Source: Plantibacter sp. ME-Dv--P-122b (GTDB lineage Bacteria; Actinomycetota; Actinomycetes; Actinomycetales; Microbacteriaceae). From it: a stretch of 64,000 nt of DNA. A model generated the notes under the pieces. It made no database searches and was not told where the DNA came from. It saw nothing but the letters and a program-made list of their open reading frames with translations. Each line of letters begins with the position of its first letter. The stretch's first letter is position 1. This document shows, piece after piece, positions 35,675 to 45,600 of this stretch. The DNA lies in NCBI RefSeq assembly GCF_030209375.1, contig NZ_JARVSC010000004.1, positions 1 through 64,000 of the forward strand, in the 5' to 3' direction. The translations under genes and the position numbers were made by a program.

Positions 35675-36904
35675 TCAGCGGTCGAGCGGGATCCAGGCGG
35701 CACCGGCGTCGGCGCTCGCCGAGACAGCGGTGAGCACGCGCTGCACCCGGAGGCCGTCGGCGAAGCCCGGTTCGGGCGCCCGGTCGGCGGCGAGGTCACG
35801 GGCGAGGTCGGCGACCTCGTGGATGAAGGTGTGCTCGTAGCCGAGGCCGTGCCCTGCCGGCCACCAGGCGTCCGCATACGGGTGGCCGGGTTCGGTCACG
35901 AGGATGCGCCGGAAGCCCGCCTCCTCGGCCGGAAGGGTGTGGTCGTGGAACTGCAGCTCGTTCATACGCTCGAAGTCGAAGACGAGCGATCCGTCGGAGC
36001 CGTCGACCTCGAGCCGCATCGCGTTCTTGCGGCCGGTGGCGAAGCGGGTGGCCTCGAAGGTCGCGAGGGCGCCGCCGTCGGTGCGGGCGATGAACACGAC
36101 CGCGTCGTCGACGGTCACCCGTCCGGTGAGGGATTCCGCCGCGTCTCCATCCTCAGGATCGTCGCCCGCGGTGGCGCTGAGGCCGCTCGACGAGGTGGGC
36201 AGCGGCCGCTCGGTGACGAAGGTCGAGGTCAGGGCACTCACGCCGGTCAGCTCCTGCCCGGTGACGAACTGTGCGAGATCGATGATGTGGGCGCCGAGGT
36301 CGCCGAGCGCACCGGAGCCGGCCTGGTCGGCGTCGAGTCGCCAGACGAGCGGGAACGTGGGATCCGCGATCCAGTCCTGCAGGTACTGGGCCCGGATGTG
36401 ACGGACCGTCCCGAGACGCCCGTCGGCGACGAGCCGTCGCGCATAGGCGAGCGCGGGGGTGCGTCGGTAGCTGAAGCCGACCATCGCGCGCACGCCGCGC
36501 GCCGCCGCCCGTTCGGCCGCGGCGTTCATCCGCTCGGCCTCCTCCAGCGTGTTCGCGAGCGGCTTCTCGCACAGGACGTGGATACCGGCGTCGAGAGCGG
36601 CGATCGCGATCTCGGCGTGGAGGTGGCCAGGGGTGCAGATGTCGATCACGTCGATGTCGCCGCGGGTGAGGAGCGCGCGCCAATCCGTCTCGACGTCGGC
36701 GATCCCGAACCGGTCGGCGAACCCGCGGGCGGCATCGGCGTCGCGACCGCTGACGGCGACGAGGTCGACCCCGCGGCCGAGGTCGAAGAAGCGGGGAGCG
36801 GTGGTCCAGGCCTGCGCGTGGATGGTGCCCATGAAGCTGTACCCGACGATCGCGACGCGCAGCGGCTGCTCGGACCGGTTGTCGTCGATGGTCGGTACAG
36901 GCAT
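35675..36904 (-). CDS. Gfo/Idh/MocA-family oxidoreductase
   Basis: This 409-residue sugar dehydrogenase has Rossmann motif VAIVGYSFMGTIHAQ, LCEKPLANT and GALGDLGAHIIDLAQFVTG. It is first in the ABC operon, next to the divergent LacI gene, and preceded by GAAGGAG before ATG 36904. With the second oxidoreductase and ThuA it suggests oxidation of a glycoside after uptake. The length is slightly greater than usual because of an acidic insert near residues 245-265 (AGDDPEDGDAAES). Confidence 0.88.
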   Translation of the reverse strand: MPVPTIDDNRSEQPLRVAIVGYSFMGTIHAQAWTTAPRFFDLGRGVDLVAVSGRDADAARGFADRFGIADVETDWRALLTRGDIDVIDICTPGHLHAEIAIAALDAGIHVLCEKPLANTLEEAERMNAAAERAAARGVRAMVGFSYRRTPALAYARRLVADGRLGTVRHIRAQYLQDWIADPTFPLVWRLDADQAGSGALGDLGAHIIDLAQFVTGQELTGVSALTSTFVTERPLPTSSSGLSATAGDDPEDGDAAESLTGRVTVDDAVVFIARTDGGALATFEATRFATGRKNAMRLEVDGSDGSLVFDFERMNELQFHDHTLPAEEAGFRRILVTEPGHPYADAWWPAGHGLGYEHTFIHEVADLARDLAADRAPEPGFADGLRVQRVLTAVSASADAGAAWIPLDR

Positions 36905-36952
36905 CAGCACGGCTCCTTCGCCGGTCGAGGTCGGATCGCGCAGACCGGAAAG

Positions 36953-36966
36953 TTAACCGGTTTACT
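36953..36966. promoter_or_regulatory. LacI operator O1 of the sugar ABC operon
   Basis: GTTAACCGGTTTAC is a palindrome with one mismatch and central CCGG. It lies 50 bp upstream of the oxidoreductase start. Confidence 0.75.
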
Positions 36967-37018
36967 GCGCGCTTCGGGAACCAGCATGCACCGCGTCGTC
37001 GGTGCCGTCAAGGAGTAA

Positions 37019-37032
37019 TTTAACCGGTTTAC
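37019..37032. promoter_or_regulatory. LacI operator O2 upstream of the regulator gene
   Basis: TTTAACCGGTTTAC repeats the O1 core, TTAACCGGTTTAC, exactly. The centres are 67 bp apart. The site lies 55 bp upstream of the LacI start, so both arms are probably controlled together. Confidence 0.75.
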
Positions 37033-37086
37033 CGAATCGTGATCCGTGAGAGACTGACCGGACACACCGCACCTGAACGGGGATCC

Positions 37087-38100
37087 ATGGCAACGATGCG
37101 TGACGTCGCGCGACTCGCAGGGGTCTCGGTCGCCACGGTGTCGTTCGTCGTCAACGACTCGAAGCCGGTGTCCCCGGCCACCCGCCTGCGGGTGGAGTCG
37201 GCCATGGTCGAACTGGACTTCCGCCGGAACGCGGTCGCCCGCGCGCTCGCGAGCCGACGAACGCGCATCATCGCGCTGCTGTTCCCGGTGCTCCAGCATC
37301 GACTGTCCGACAACGCGGCCCGCTTCTTCACCGGTGCTGCGGAGGCTGCCGCGGAGCTCGGGTACACCGTCGTCCTCTGGCCGGAGCCGAGCGACCCCGA
37401 CGCGCTGCGCGAGTTCACCTCCGATGGCCTCATCGACGGCGTCATCCTCATGGAGGTGCGGCTCGACGACCATCGGGTCGACCGTCTCCTCGCGGCCGGG
37501 ACGCCCCTGACCCTCATCGGTCGGACGCGCGACCCCTCCGGTCTCGACTACGTCGACGTCGACTTCGAGGGGATGGTCGAGTTGTCCATCGACCGCTTGC
37601 AGGCCCTCGGTCATCGGGAGTTCGCCCTGCTCGAGGAGGTCGAGCGGGCCGACCTCGACGGTTACGGCCCCGTGGTCCGCGTGCAGGAGACCTTCCACGC
37701 CGTGTGCGCAGCCCGTGGGCTCCGCGCTCGGACGCTCCAGTGCACCCCCGATCCGGCCGGTGGTCGCGCGATCGCGGCGACCCTCCAGGAGGAGGCTCCC
37801 GAGGTCACCGCCGTCCTCGTGCTCAACGATCGGGCGGCCCTCGGTTTCGTGAGCGAGCTCGGCAGGCGCGGCGTCTCGGTCCCCGACGACCTGTCCGTCG
37901 TCCTCGTCGCCTCCACCCGAGAGGTGTCGGAAGCGGCCGACCCGGCGCTCGCCGTCACGTTGCTTCCCGCAGCCCAGCTCGGACGGATGGGCGTCGAGAC
38001 CCTCGTCGGCCGGCTCGACGGCACCCTCGGTGAACTGCGTCACGAACTCGTCATGGGCGCCTTCCTCGAGGGCGCGTCCCTCGCGCCGCCGCCCGAATGA
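37087..38100 (+). CDS. LacI-family transcriptional regulator of the sugar ABC operon
   Basis: This 337-residue repressor starts MATMRDVARLAGVSVATVSF with the LacI HTH at once, so ATG 37087 is preferred over the upstream start. A hinge and a periplasmic-binding-like sugar domain follow (about 60-330). It is divergent from the oxidoreductase-ABC operon. The two TTAACCGGTTTAC sites between them are its expected operators. The inducer is presumably the transported sugar or its oxidised form. Confidence 0.92.
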   Translation: MATMRDVARLAGVSVATVSFVVNDSKPVSPATRLRVESAMVELDFRRNAVARALASRRTRIIALLFPVLQHRLSDNAARFFTGAAEAAAELGYTVVLWPEPSDPDALREFTSDGLIDGVILMEVRLDDHRVDRLLAAGTPLTLIGRTRDPSGLDYVDVDFEGMVELSIDRLQALGHREFALLEEVERADLDGYGPVVRVQETFHAVCAARGLRARTLQCTPDPAGGRAIAATLQEEAPEVTAVLVLNDRAALGFVSELGRRGVSVPDDLSVVLVASTREVSEAADPALAVTLLPAAQLGRMGVETLVGRLDGTLGELRHELVMGAFLEGASLAPPPE

Positions 38101-38136
38101 GTCATCTCGTCGCGTGAGCGGCCCTCGACCGACCGG

Positions 38137-38571
38137 TCACCGCACCTCAGGGTGCCGGGAGGACTCCGCCGCTCGGTTCGCGATCGCCCGGTGCCGTGCC
38201 TGTCCGATCAGTGATTGGGTGTAGCCGACGCGGTTCATGGTGTCGTGTCGGGCGAAGTCGGTCGAGATCGGGACCTGCTCGGTGTAGGTGTACGGGCCGG
38301 CCTGGACGTTCACGGAGACGAACCCCGAGACACGCCTCTCCTTCGCGAAGAGGAACAGCAGGCTGAGGAAGAAGAACCAGATCAACACGATGACCAGCAC
38401 GATGGCCCACGCCGGGGTGTGGGTGGTCGTCGAGGTCTGATCGCTCGACGTCACGTTGACGTCCGCGAGTGGCCACGTGCCGGCGGGTGTCATGATCACG
38501 TCCTCAGTGACCCTGATGTTGCCGATCTGGACGAGGAGGGGCTGTGGCATCGGCGGGAGCTGGGTGGTCAT
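38137..38571 (-). CDS. Small membrane protein of unknown function
   Basis: This 144-residue protein begins MTTQLPPMPQPLLVQIGNI and has one or two membrane segments around residues 55-78 (AWAIVLVIVLIWFFFLSLLF). It continues with KERRVSGFVSVNVQAGPYTYTEQVP, a beta-rich cytosolic part. Actinobacterial proteins of this shape are common but uncharacterised. ATG 38571 lies 8 bases after TATGGT, so it may be leaderless; ATG 38577 is the alternative. Confidence 0.7.
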   Translation of the reverse strand: MTTQLPPMPQPLLVQIGNIRVTEDVIMTPAGTWPLADVNVTSSDQTSTTTHTPAWAIVLVIVLIWFFFLSLLFLFAKERRVSGFVSVNVQAGPYTYTEQVPISTDFARHDTMNRVGYTQSLIGQARHRAIANRAAESSRHPEVR

Positions 38572-38579
38572 GGGCATCG

Positions 38580-38585
38580 ACCATA
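38580..38585 (-). promoter_or_regulatory. -10 box of the small membrane-protein gene
   Basis: TATGGT on the minus strand is followed by 8 bases and ATG 38571. Confidence 0.4.
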
Positions 38586-38659
38586 ACCAATCGGTCCAGA
38601 CCGCCGCCGAAGTTCTCCACAGCCCATGATGGAGTGGAAGCCGGGGTGGCAGAGCCCCG

Positions 38660-39964
38660 TCACGGTCGTTGGAGGCCGATCCGCGGGTAGAGCGCGCGGA
38701 GCGTCTGGTCCAGCCCGCCCGTGAGCGAGCTGACCCCGTGGTCGCCGCCCGGTATCGCGAAGGTCTGGACCTTCCAGCCGGCGGACGTCGCGGTGGCTGC
38801 GGCACGCCGCATCATGTCGGTGTAGACCGCGTCAGCCGTCCCAGCGGAGAAGAACGCCTCCGTGTCGGCGTAGTGCGTCTTCGCCATGATGGTCGCCGGT
38901 TTGATCGCGTCGTACGCGTTCTGGTCGCCGGCGAACATCGTGCGCAGACTGTCCGCAGGGACGCTGGCGCCGGGATACTCCTCACCCGAGACGCTGACGA
39001 CGTTGCCGAAGGTCTGCGGGTACTTGGCTCCGTAGTAGATCGCACAGCTGCCGCCGGCCGAGTACCCGGCGACCGTCCAGTCCTTCGGCGACTGGAGGAT
39101 GTGCAGGTTCGCCTTCGCCCACGGGAGGACGTCCTGCGTGACGTAGGTCTCCACCTTCCCGTACCGCCCGTCGATGCACAGCGGGTCGACCGAAGGGTCG
39201 CCGAGCTGGTCCACGACGAGCGCGATGGGGGCGAGCCCCTGGTGATCGGCGGCGATCGCGTCGAGCGCCTCGCCGATCCACTTCGCGTCGGGGTCACCCG
39301 GTTGTCCCATCATCATGAGCACGAAGGGGAGTGCCGGGGGATCCTTCACGAGCGCCGCGGGTGGGTAGTAGACCTGCGCCGGGCGGGCGTTGAACCCGGA
39401 GTTCGTGTTCGGGATCCGGTCGCCCGCGGGGAGCGGGCCGAACCTGCCTGTCTTCGGTAGATCGGCCGGCGGCTTCCACGTCTCGTACAGCGGCCGGGAC
39501 GGGTCACCGGTGGGCGTGCTCGTCGGCGTCACGAGGGTGATCGGCTTGCGGTTCTGGACGTGGAACATCGACCCGAGGGTGGTCTGGACGCCGTACGCGC
39601 CGTTGACGCCCAGCGCCGCAGTCGCGCCGAAGACGATGATGCACGCGGCGGCGATGACGCGCCGCTTCCACGCGACACGCCAGCAGATCGTCAGGATGGC
39701 GAGCGCGATCCCGGCGAAGGCGCCGATGAACCAGGGCTCCGCGGAGCGGATCAACGGCCCGCCGAACAGGTTGAGCACGTCGAAGACCAGCCACACCGTC
39801 CCCAGGGCGAGGAGCGCGCCGGCCAGGAGGGCGATGACGGCGCTCAGGTACCACAGCAGCCCGGAACGACGGATGACGAGGTACAGCAGGCCGGCGATGC
39901 TGAGCCCGTCGAGCACCCAGACGAGCGGACCGTCGATGACGTCGAGGTTCCACAGCCAGTCCAT
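38660..39964 (-). CDS. Membrane-anchored esterase (esterase D/antigen 85-like alpha/beta hydrolase)
   Basis: This 434-residue protein has four N-terminal transmembrane helices (about residues 12-130) and an extracellular alpha/beta-hydrolase domain. The nucleophile motif is GYSAGGSC, within the esterase/mycolyltransferase-like group, with the acid in ADTEAFFSAGTAD and the His in PGGDHGVSSL. It may act on cell-envelope lipids or peptidoglycan-linked esters. Mycolic acids are not expected in Microbacteriaceae. It is divergent from glyS. Confidence 0.82.
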   Translation of the reverse strand: MDWLWNLDVIDGPLVWVLDGLSIAGLLYLVIRRSGLLWYLSAVIALLAGALLALGTVWLVFDVLNLFGGPLIRSAEPWFIGAFAGIALAILTICWRVAWKRRVIAAACIIVFGATAALGVNGAYGVQTTLGSMFHVQNRKPITLVTPTSTPTGDPSRPLYETWKPPADLPKTGRFGPLPAGDRIPNTNSGFNARPAQVYYPPAALVKDPPALPFVLMMMGQPGDPDAKWIGEALDAIAADHQGLAPIALVVDQLGDPSVDPLCIDGRYGKVETYVTQDVLPWAKANLHILQSPKDWTVAGYSAGGSCAIYYGAKYPQTFGNVVSVSGEEYPGASVPADSLRTMFAGDQNAYDAIKPATIMAKTHYADTEAFFSAGTADAVYTDMMRRAAATATSAGWKVQTFAIPGGDHGVSSLTGGLDQTLRALYPRIGLQRP

Positions 39965-40057
39965 CGATGCTCCATCCTGCGTACCGCGATGGTTGTCAGG
40001 CTAAGCGGCCGCCCTGAGCGGGACAAGGGCCGTTGGGCGTCCTCACGGGCTCGCCCA

Positions 40058-40148
40058 TAGGATTGAGGGGTTCCGGGAGCGGGCGCCAGCCAGGCGTCAG
40101 CACCGGAAGGTACCGCCGCGTGGCAAGCGGCACGGAGGATCCACACCC
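40058..40148 (+). promoter_or_regulatory. glyS promoter and structured 5' leader
   Basis: TAGGAT (40058-40063) is a -10 box. The roughly 79-base leader can fold: TTCCGG (40071-40076) pairs with CCGGAA (40103-40108) around a GCGCC/GGCGT hairpin, then GCCGC/GCGGC precedes the ribosome site GGAGG. It may modulate glyS translation. It is too short for a T-box. Confidence 0.4.
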
Positions 40149-41540
40149 ATGGCAGAGCAGTCCCATCTCGAGTCCGTCATCACCCTGGCACAGCACCGCG
40201 GCTTCGTCTTCCCCTCGGGAGACATCTACGGCGGTACGCGGTCCGCGTGGGATTACGGGCCCTTGGGTGTCGAGCTCAAGGAGAACATCAAGCGCCAGTG
40301 GTGGAACGCGTTCGTCCGAGGCCGCGGCGACATGGTCGGTCTCGACTCCGCCGTCATCCTGCCCACCCCGGTCTGGGAGGCGTCCGGTCACGTCAAGGTC
40401 TTCAGTGACCCGCTGACCGAATCGCTCATCACCCACAAGCGGTACCGGGCCGACCACCTCTTCGAGGCGTACGAGGCCGAGCACGGCCACCCGCCGGAGA
40501 ACGGCCTCGCCGACATCCCCGACCCAGAGCACCCCTCGAAGATCGGCCAGTGGACCGAGATCCGCCAGATGTCCGGCCTCCTGAAGACCTTCCTCGGCGT
40601 CGTCGACGATGAGTCGGGTCTCCACTACCTGCGTCCCGAGACGGCGCAAGGCATCTTCACGAACTTCGCGAACGTGCTGCAGACGGCCCGCAAGAAGCCG
40701 CCGTTCGGCATCGGCCAGATCGGCAAGGCGTTCCGCAACGAGATCACGCCCGGCAACTTCATCTTCCGCACCCGTGAGTTCGAGCAGATGGAGATCGAGT
40801 TCTTCGTCGAGCCCGGCACGGACGACGAGTGGCAGCAGACCTGGATGGACCTCTGCTGGGCCTGGTTCATCGACCTCGGCATGACGCCCGACAACATCCG
40901 TTGGTTCGAGCACCCGCAGGAGAAGCTGGCGCACTACTCGAAGCGCACCGTCGACATCGAGTACAAGTTCGGCTTCGCCGGCAGCGAGTGGGGCGAGCTC
41001 ATGGGCGTCGCGAACCGCACCGACTACGACCTCAAGGTGCACGCCGAGCAGTCCGGCAAGGACCTCAGCTACTTCGACCAGGCCAAGAACGAGCGGTACA
41101 TGCCGTACGTCATCGAGCCGTCGTTCGGTCTGACCCGTGCGCTCATGGCCTTCCTCGTCGACGCGTACGAGGAGCAGGAGCTGCCGCCGAACGCCAAGGG
41201 CAAGATCGAGAAGCGCACCGTGCTGCACCTCGACCCGCGTCTCGCGCCCGTCAAGGTCGCTGTGCTGCCGCTGTCCCGCAACGAGGCGCTGTCGCCGCTC
41301 GCCCGCCAGATCGGCGACGAGCTGCGCGGCTCGTGGAACATCGACTTCGACGACTCGGGCGCGATCGGCCGCCGCTACCGTCGTCAGGACGAGATCGGCA
41401 CCCCGTACTGCGTGACCGTCGACTTCGACTCGCTCGAGGACAACGCCGTGACCGTCCGCGACCGCGACAGCATGCAGCAGGAGCGCGTCGCCATCGACGA
41501 GCTGTACGCCTACCTCGCCACCCGCCTCAAGGGCGCGTAG
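40149..41540 (+). CDS. glyS: Glycyl-tRNA synthetase (single-chain class II)
   Basis: This 463-residue alpha2-type enzyme charges tRNA-Gly. It has the N-terminal [20 protein letters not shown] signature, motif 2 around [14 protein letters not shown], motif 3 in [12 protein letters not shown], and a C-terminal anticodon-binding domain ([12 protein letters not shown]). A CGGAGGATCC ribosome site precedes ATG 40149. It is transcribed alone and ends at a strong terminator. Confidence 0.97.
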   Translation: MAEQSHLESVITLAQHRGFVFPSGDIYGGTRSAWDYGPLGVELKENIKRQWWNAFVRGRGDMVGLDSAVILPTPVWEASGHVKVFSDPLTESLITHKRYRADHLFEAYEAEHGHPPENGLADIPDPEHPSKIGQWTEIRQMSGLLKTFLGVVDDESGLHYLRPETAQGIFTNFANVLQTARKKPPFGIGQIGKAFRNEITPGNFIFRTREFEQMEIEFFVEPGTDDEWQQTWMDLCWAWFIDLGMTPDNIRWFEHPQEKLAHYSKRTVDIEYKFGFAGSEWGELMGVANRTDYDLKVHAEQSGKDLSYFDQAKNERYMPYVIEPSFGLTRALMAFLVDAYEEQELPPNAKGKIEKRTVLHLDPRLAPVKVAVLPLSRNEALSPLARQIGDELRGSWNIDFDDSGAIGRRYRRQDEIGTPYCVTVDFDSLEDNAVTVRDRDSMQQERVAIDELYAYLATRLKGA

Positions 41541-41559
41541 GCCTCCGCCGCTGCACCCG

Positions 41560-41600
41560 AACGCCCGCTCGCCCATACTCGGGCGAGCGGGCGTTTCTTC
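41560..41600 (+). terminator. glyS terminator
   Basis: AACGCCCGCTCGCCC (41560-41574) pairs perfectly with GGGCGAGCGGGCGTT (41581-41595), with a 6-base loop and TCTT after it. A second CGCCC/GGGCG hairpin follows and faces the convergent hydrolase gene. Confidence 0.85.
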
Positions 41601-41636
41601 GCCCAGAAATGGGCGAACGGATGCGGGTCGCTCAGG

Positions 41637-42380
41637 CTAGGCGTTGCCGAGTGAGGTGTCGAGGAACGCGAGCGTCTTCACCCAGGCGTCGGCGGCAGCG
41701 TCCTCGCGGTAGGTGATCGTGTTGGTGTCGTTGAAGAAGGCGTGCCCGGCGTCGGGGTAGACGGTCGCGGTGAACTCGACCCGCGCGTCCTCCATCGTCG
41801 TGGTCAGCTCGGGCAGGCTCTGCATGAGGCCCTCGTCCTGGTCGCCGTAGAACGCGAGGACGGGGCAGGCGATGCTCGTCACGGCATCGGGCTCGGGCGG
41901 GTAGCCGTAGAACGGGACGGCGGCGCGGATGCGGCGGTCGGCCGCGGCGAGCGCGAAGCTGTAGCCGCCACCGAAGCAGAAGCCGACGACGGCGACGCGG
42001 CCGTCGATCCCCTCCTCGTCGAACAGGGCGTCGACGGCCTTCCCCAGGTACCCGAGCGCCTCCTCGGCGTACTCGGGCGACTTCGAGACCGAGAGCTTCT
42101 CGCGAAGCTTCGGTTGTGCCGCGGTCCGCGTCGCCTCGTCGCTGTTGAAGACGAGGCTCTCCAACTCCGCACCGATCTCGGGCGTGACGCCGGCACCGCT
42201 CAGGATGTCGGGCGCGATGACGAGGTAGCCCTCCGCGGCGAACCGGTCGGCGACGTCGGTGATGTGCGGTACGAGGCCCCAGATCTCGTGGATGAGCACG
42301 AGCCCGCCGCGGAGCTCGACGCCCTTCGGCGGGTCGGCGCGGTAGGCGGTGAGGCCCTTGGTCAGCGTGATGGTCGTCAT
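41637..42380 (-). CDS. Dienelactone hydrolase family protein
   Basis: This 247-residue alpha/beta hydrolase has a Cys nucleophile in GFCFGGG (C135), the acid in FYGDQDEG and the His in PDAGHAFFND, the dienelactone-hydrolase triad. It may open lactones in aromatic breakdown or act as a general esterase. No aromatic pathway is nearby. ATG 42380 (MTTITLTKG) is chosen; the extra 29 upstream residues are not family-like. Confidence 0.87.
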   Translation of the reverse strand: MTTITLTKGLTAYRADPPKGVELRGGLVLIHEIWGLVPHITDVADRFAAEGYLVIAPDILSGAGVTPEIGAELESLVFNSDEATRTAAQPKLREKLSVSKSPEYAEEALGYLGKAVDALFDEEGIDGRVAVVGFCFGGGYSFALAAADRRIRAAVPFYGYPPEPDAVTSIACPVLAFYGDQDEGLMQSLPELTTTMEDARVEFTATVYPDAGHAFFNDTNTITYREDAAADAWVKTLAFLDTSLGNA

Positions 42381-42450
42381 ATCGCCAGTGTCCCAGCCGA
42401 CGCTCCGCACCGGCTGGGGGTTGCGTCGGCCTCGGGAGTTATCCACAGAT

Positions 42451-42481
42451 TCTGAATCAGCATCCACACTGATGTTTCAGA
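42451..42481. promoter_or_regulatory. Inverted-repeat element upstream of the PKS locus
   Basis: TCTGAA (42451) and TTCAGA (42476) flank CATC and GATG arms in an AT-richer stretch between the divergent hydrolase and PKS genes. It is a candidate operator for the biosynthetic operon. Confidence 0.4.
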
Positions 42482-42633
42482 TGACTACAGTCGAGTTGTG
42501 GCGTGCCCACGGGCCGGCTCTCCTCACCGCGAGGCGGCCCGAAGACCTCGACACACTCCGCCAGGAGTCGTCGACATGCCGACCTGTCCCCCTCGTTCCG
42601 TCCGCGATCAACACCCTCGGAGGTTCTCTCGTC

Positions 42634-45600
42634 GTGCCCGTTCGACCCCTCGCCATCGTCGGCCTGTCCGCCCGCTTCGGCGGCGCAGCAGACGCACACC
42701 AGTACTGGCGCAACATCCTGGCAGCCCGTCGAAACGGCTCGACCATCCCCCGGTCGAGATGGGATCATTCGACCTTCTTCGCCCCGAACGACCCGCGGGC
42801 GGTGCATCACGCCTACTCCGATCAGGGCTCCTTCCTGGAGGGCGTCGACCGGTTCCCCGCCCGGTACTTCCGCATCCCGCCCAGTCGCGCACACGCGATG
42901 GATCCGCAGCATCGCCTGCTCCTCGAAGCCGCGCGGGCCGCCTGGATCGACGCCGGATTCGAACGTCGTCGCGTCGACCGGTCGTCCATCGGCGTGTTCG
43001 TCGGGATGGCCGCGAACGACTACCGCGAACTCACCTCCCTCCGCATCCGGGCGCAGCTCCTCGGCGACGACTCCGTCCATCCCGAGCCTGCCGAAGCGGA
43101 CCTCAGGGCGGCGATGGGAGCGCGTGTCGCCGGCGTCCGTCCGTTCCACGCGTTCTCGATGCCCGGATGCCTGCCGAACATGGGGCCGGCGCTGGTGAGC
43201 AGCACGCTCGACCTCGGCGGCCCGAGCTTGGCGGTCGACGCCGCATGCTCCAGCAGCCTCGTCGCGTTGCACCAGGCGATCGCCGCGATCCGATCCGGAC
43301 AGTGCTCGGCGGCGCTCGTCGGCGGTGTCAACCTGAGCCTCGTGCCCGACGCGATGGTCGCCTTCTCGCGGATCGGCGCGCTGTCGCGGAGCGGGGTGTG
43401 TCGGCCGTTCGACGGCGATGCCGACGGGTTCCTCCTCGGCGAGGGCGTCGGCATGATCGTCGTCAAACCGCTCGAGGCGGCCATCGACGACCACGACGAC
43501 GTCTACGCGGTCCTCCGCGGGTCCGGGCTGTCCAACGACGGCAAAGCCGAAGGACCCATGACGCCGACCGCGGACGGACAGCTGGCGGCGCTCCGCCGGG
43601 CATACGAGGACGCCGCGGCCGACCCCGCCGACCTGGGGGTCGTCGAGGCGCACGGCACGGCCACCCCGGTGGGTGACCGCACCGAGCTGGAATCGCTGGC
43701 GGCGTTGCGGCGTCTCGGGGCGTCACCGCACCGCACCACCACGGTCACGGCGGTCAAGGCGCTCGTCGGACACACGATGGCGGCGGCCGGGATCGCCAGC
43801 ATCGTCAAGGCGGCGCTCATGGCGAGGCATCGGGTCGTCCCCGGTCAACCACGCCTCCGTTCGACGGCCCACGCCGACGCCCTCCGCGACGGCCGCCTGG
43901 AGCTCGCCTCCCGCACCGCCGAACCGGGTGAGGACGGTCTGGGCCTCATCGGCGTCAGCTCGTTCGGGTTCGGCGGCACCAACGCGCACGTGGTGCTCGA
44001 ATCCCCGCCGACGCGAGCAGGTCGCGCCAGTCGGCGTGCCGCCGAGGGGCCAGCCGACGAAACGCCCCCACACCTGCTCGTGTTCTCGGCGGACGACCCC
44101 ACGCTGCTCGCCGAGCACCTCCGAGCGGTGCTCGCCGTCCTCGAGGCCGCCGACGCACCGTCCATCGCCGGCCTCGCACGGACCTTGAGTTCTCGAGCGC
44201 TCGCGAGCACCCGTCTGGCGATCGTGTGCCGCACCCCTGCCGAGCTGATCTCGGGGCTGTCGGCCGCTCTGGAGCAGCTCGGCGGGGGAGACACCGGGGT
44301 GATCTCCGCGGACGTCTGCACCGGTGTCCGCGTCGTCGAGGCCGCTCGGCGGATCGCGTTCGTCTTCCCCGGGCAGGGCAGCCAGACGCCACGGATGCAG
44401 TCGGACCTCCTCGACCGGTTCCCCGCCTTCCGTGCAGCGGCCGAGACCCTGAACGACCAGGTGATCGACGAGACCGGAGTCGATGTGCTCGCAGCGCTCC
44501 GCGCGACTGATGCCGACACCCCCTCCGGGATCGACCGTCTGGCGTCCACGGAGGTCTGCCAACCCGCGCTCGCGGTGACGGCGCTCGCCGCAGTCGCGCT
44601 CTTGCGCGAGATCGGTGTCGAGCCCGACCTCGTCATCGGGCACAGCGTCGGCGAGCTTCCCGCCATGGCGACGGCGGGCGCGCTCGATGCGCCGGACGCC
44701 GTACGGCTCGCCGCCGTCCGGGGACGCCACATGCGATCGGCCGAGACGCGACCCGGCGATGGCATGACGGCACTGGGCTGTGACGCCGAACGGGCGGACG
44801 CGCTCCTCACCGGGATCGACGACGTGTGGATCGCGGCGTGCAACGATCCCCGCCAGACCGTGATCAGCGGGACCGCTGAGGCCCTGCACGCCGTCTCGGA
44901 ACGCTGTGCCGAAGACGGGGTGGCCGCGCAACCGCTCCGTGTCGCGACCGCGTTCCACTCGCCGCTGCTCGAGCCGATCCGGCCGGCTCTCGTCGCGGAC
45001 CTGTCGCGGTTCCGCCCCGGTGCACCGCGGGTGCAGCTCGTGTCCACGGTGACGGGACGCACGGTCGAGACGAGCGAGGAGCTGGGTCGTCAGCTCGAGG
45101 AGAACGTCTTCTCCACCGTGCGTTTCCGCGAGGCGATCGAGTCGGCGTCCGCATCCGATGTCGGCGTCTACGTCCAGATCGGTGGAGGTTCGGCGCTGCT
45201 CGGGTCCATCCGACGCTCCCTGGGCGATGCGCCCGACGTCCACGTCATCCCGAGCAGCGCGTCGTCGCCGGACGATGCGGCGACCTTCCTCCGACTCCTC
45301 GGTCGGCTGACGGTGCTGGGTGCCGACCTCGACCTGGCATCGCTCGTGTCGCCCGACACCGCGGGTGTGGCGCTGCCGATCGCGCCGCTGCCGACCGAAC
45401 CCTACTGGGTCATCAGACCCGACGGCCCCGAGCCGACCACCGGCCCCCGAGAACCGACCTCCGAACCACACCGATCACCCTCCCTCGTCGAACAGGAACC
45501 ACGCTCCATGCATCACCACCCCGATGACCGGCCCGCCTCTCCGCTCGCCGAAGCGCCGTCGGCACGACCGTCGGCCAGCCCGCGAGCGACCAGCGCCTCG

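Noticed and set aside
40071-40148. T-box riboswitch before glyS
   Set aside because: A GGTACCGC-like string is present, but the leader is only about 79 bases and has no Stem I specifier loop, so the match is probably accidental.
43723-45471. A 582-codon minus-strand frame opposite the PKS gene
   Set aside because: It is antisense to KS/AT domains with clear active sites; its translation has no family resemblance.
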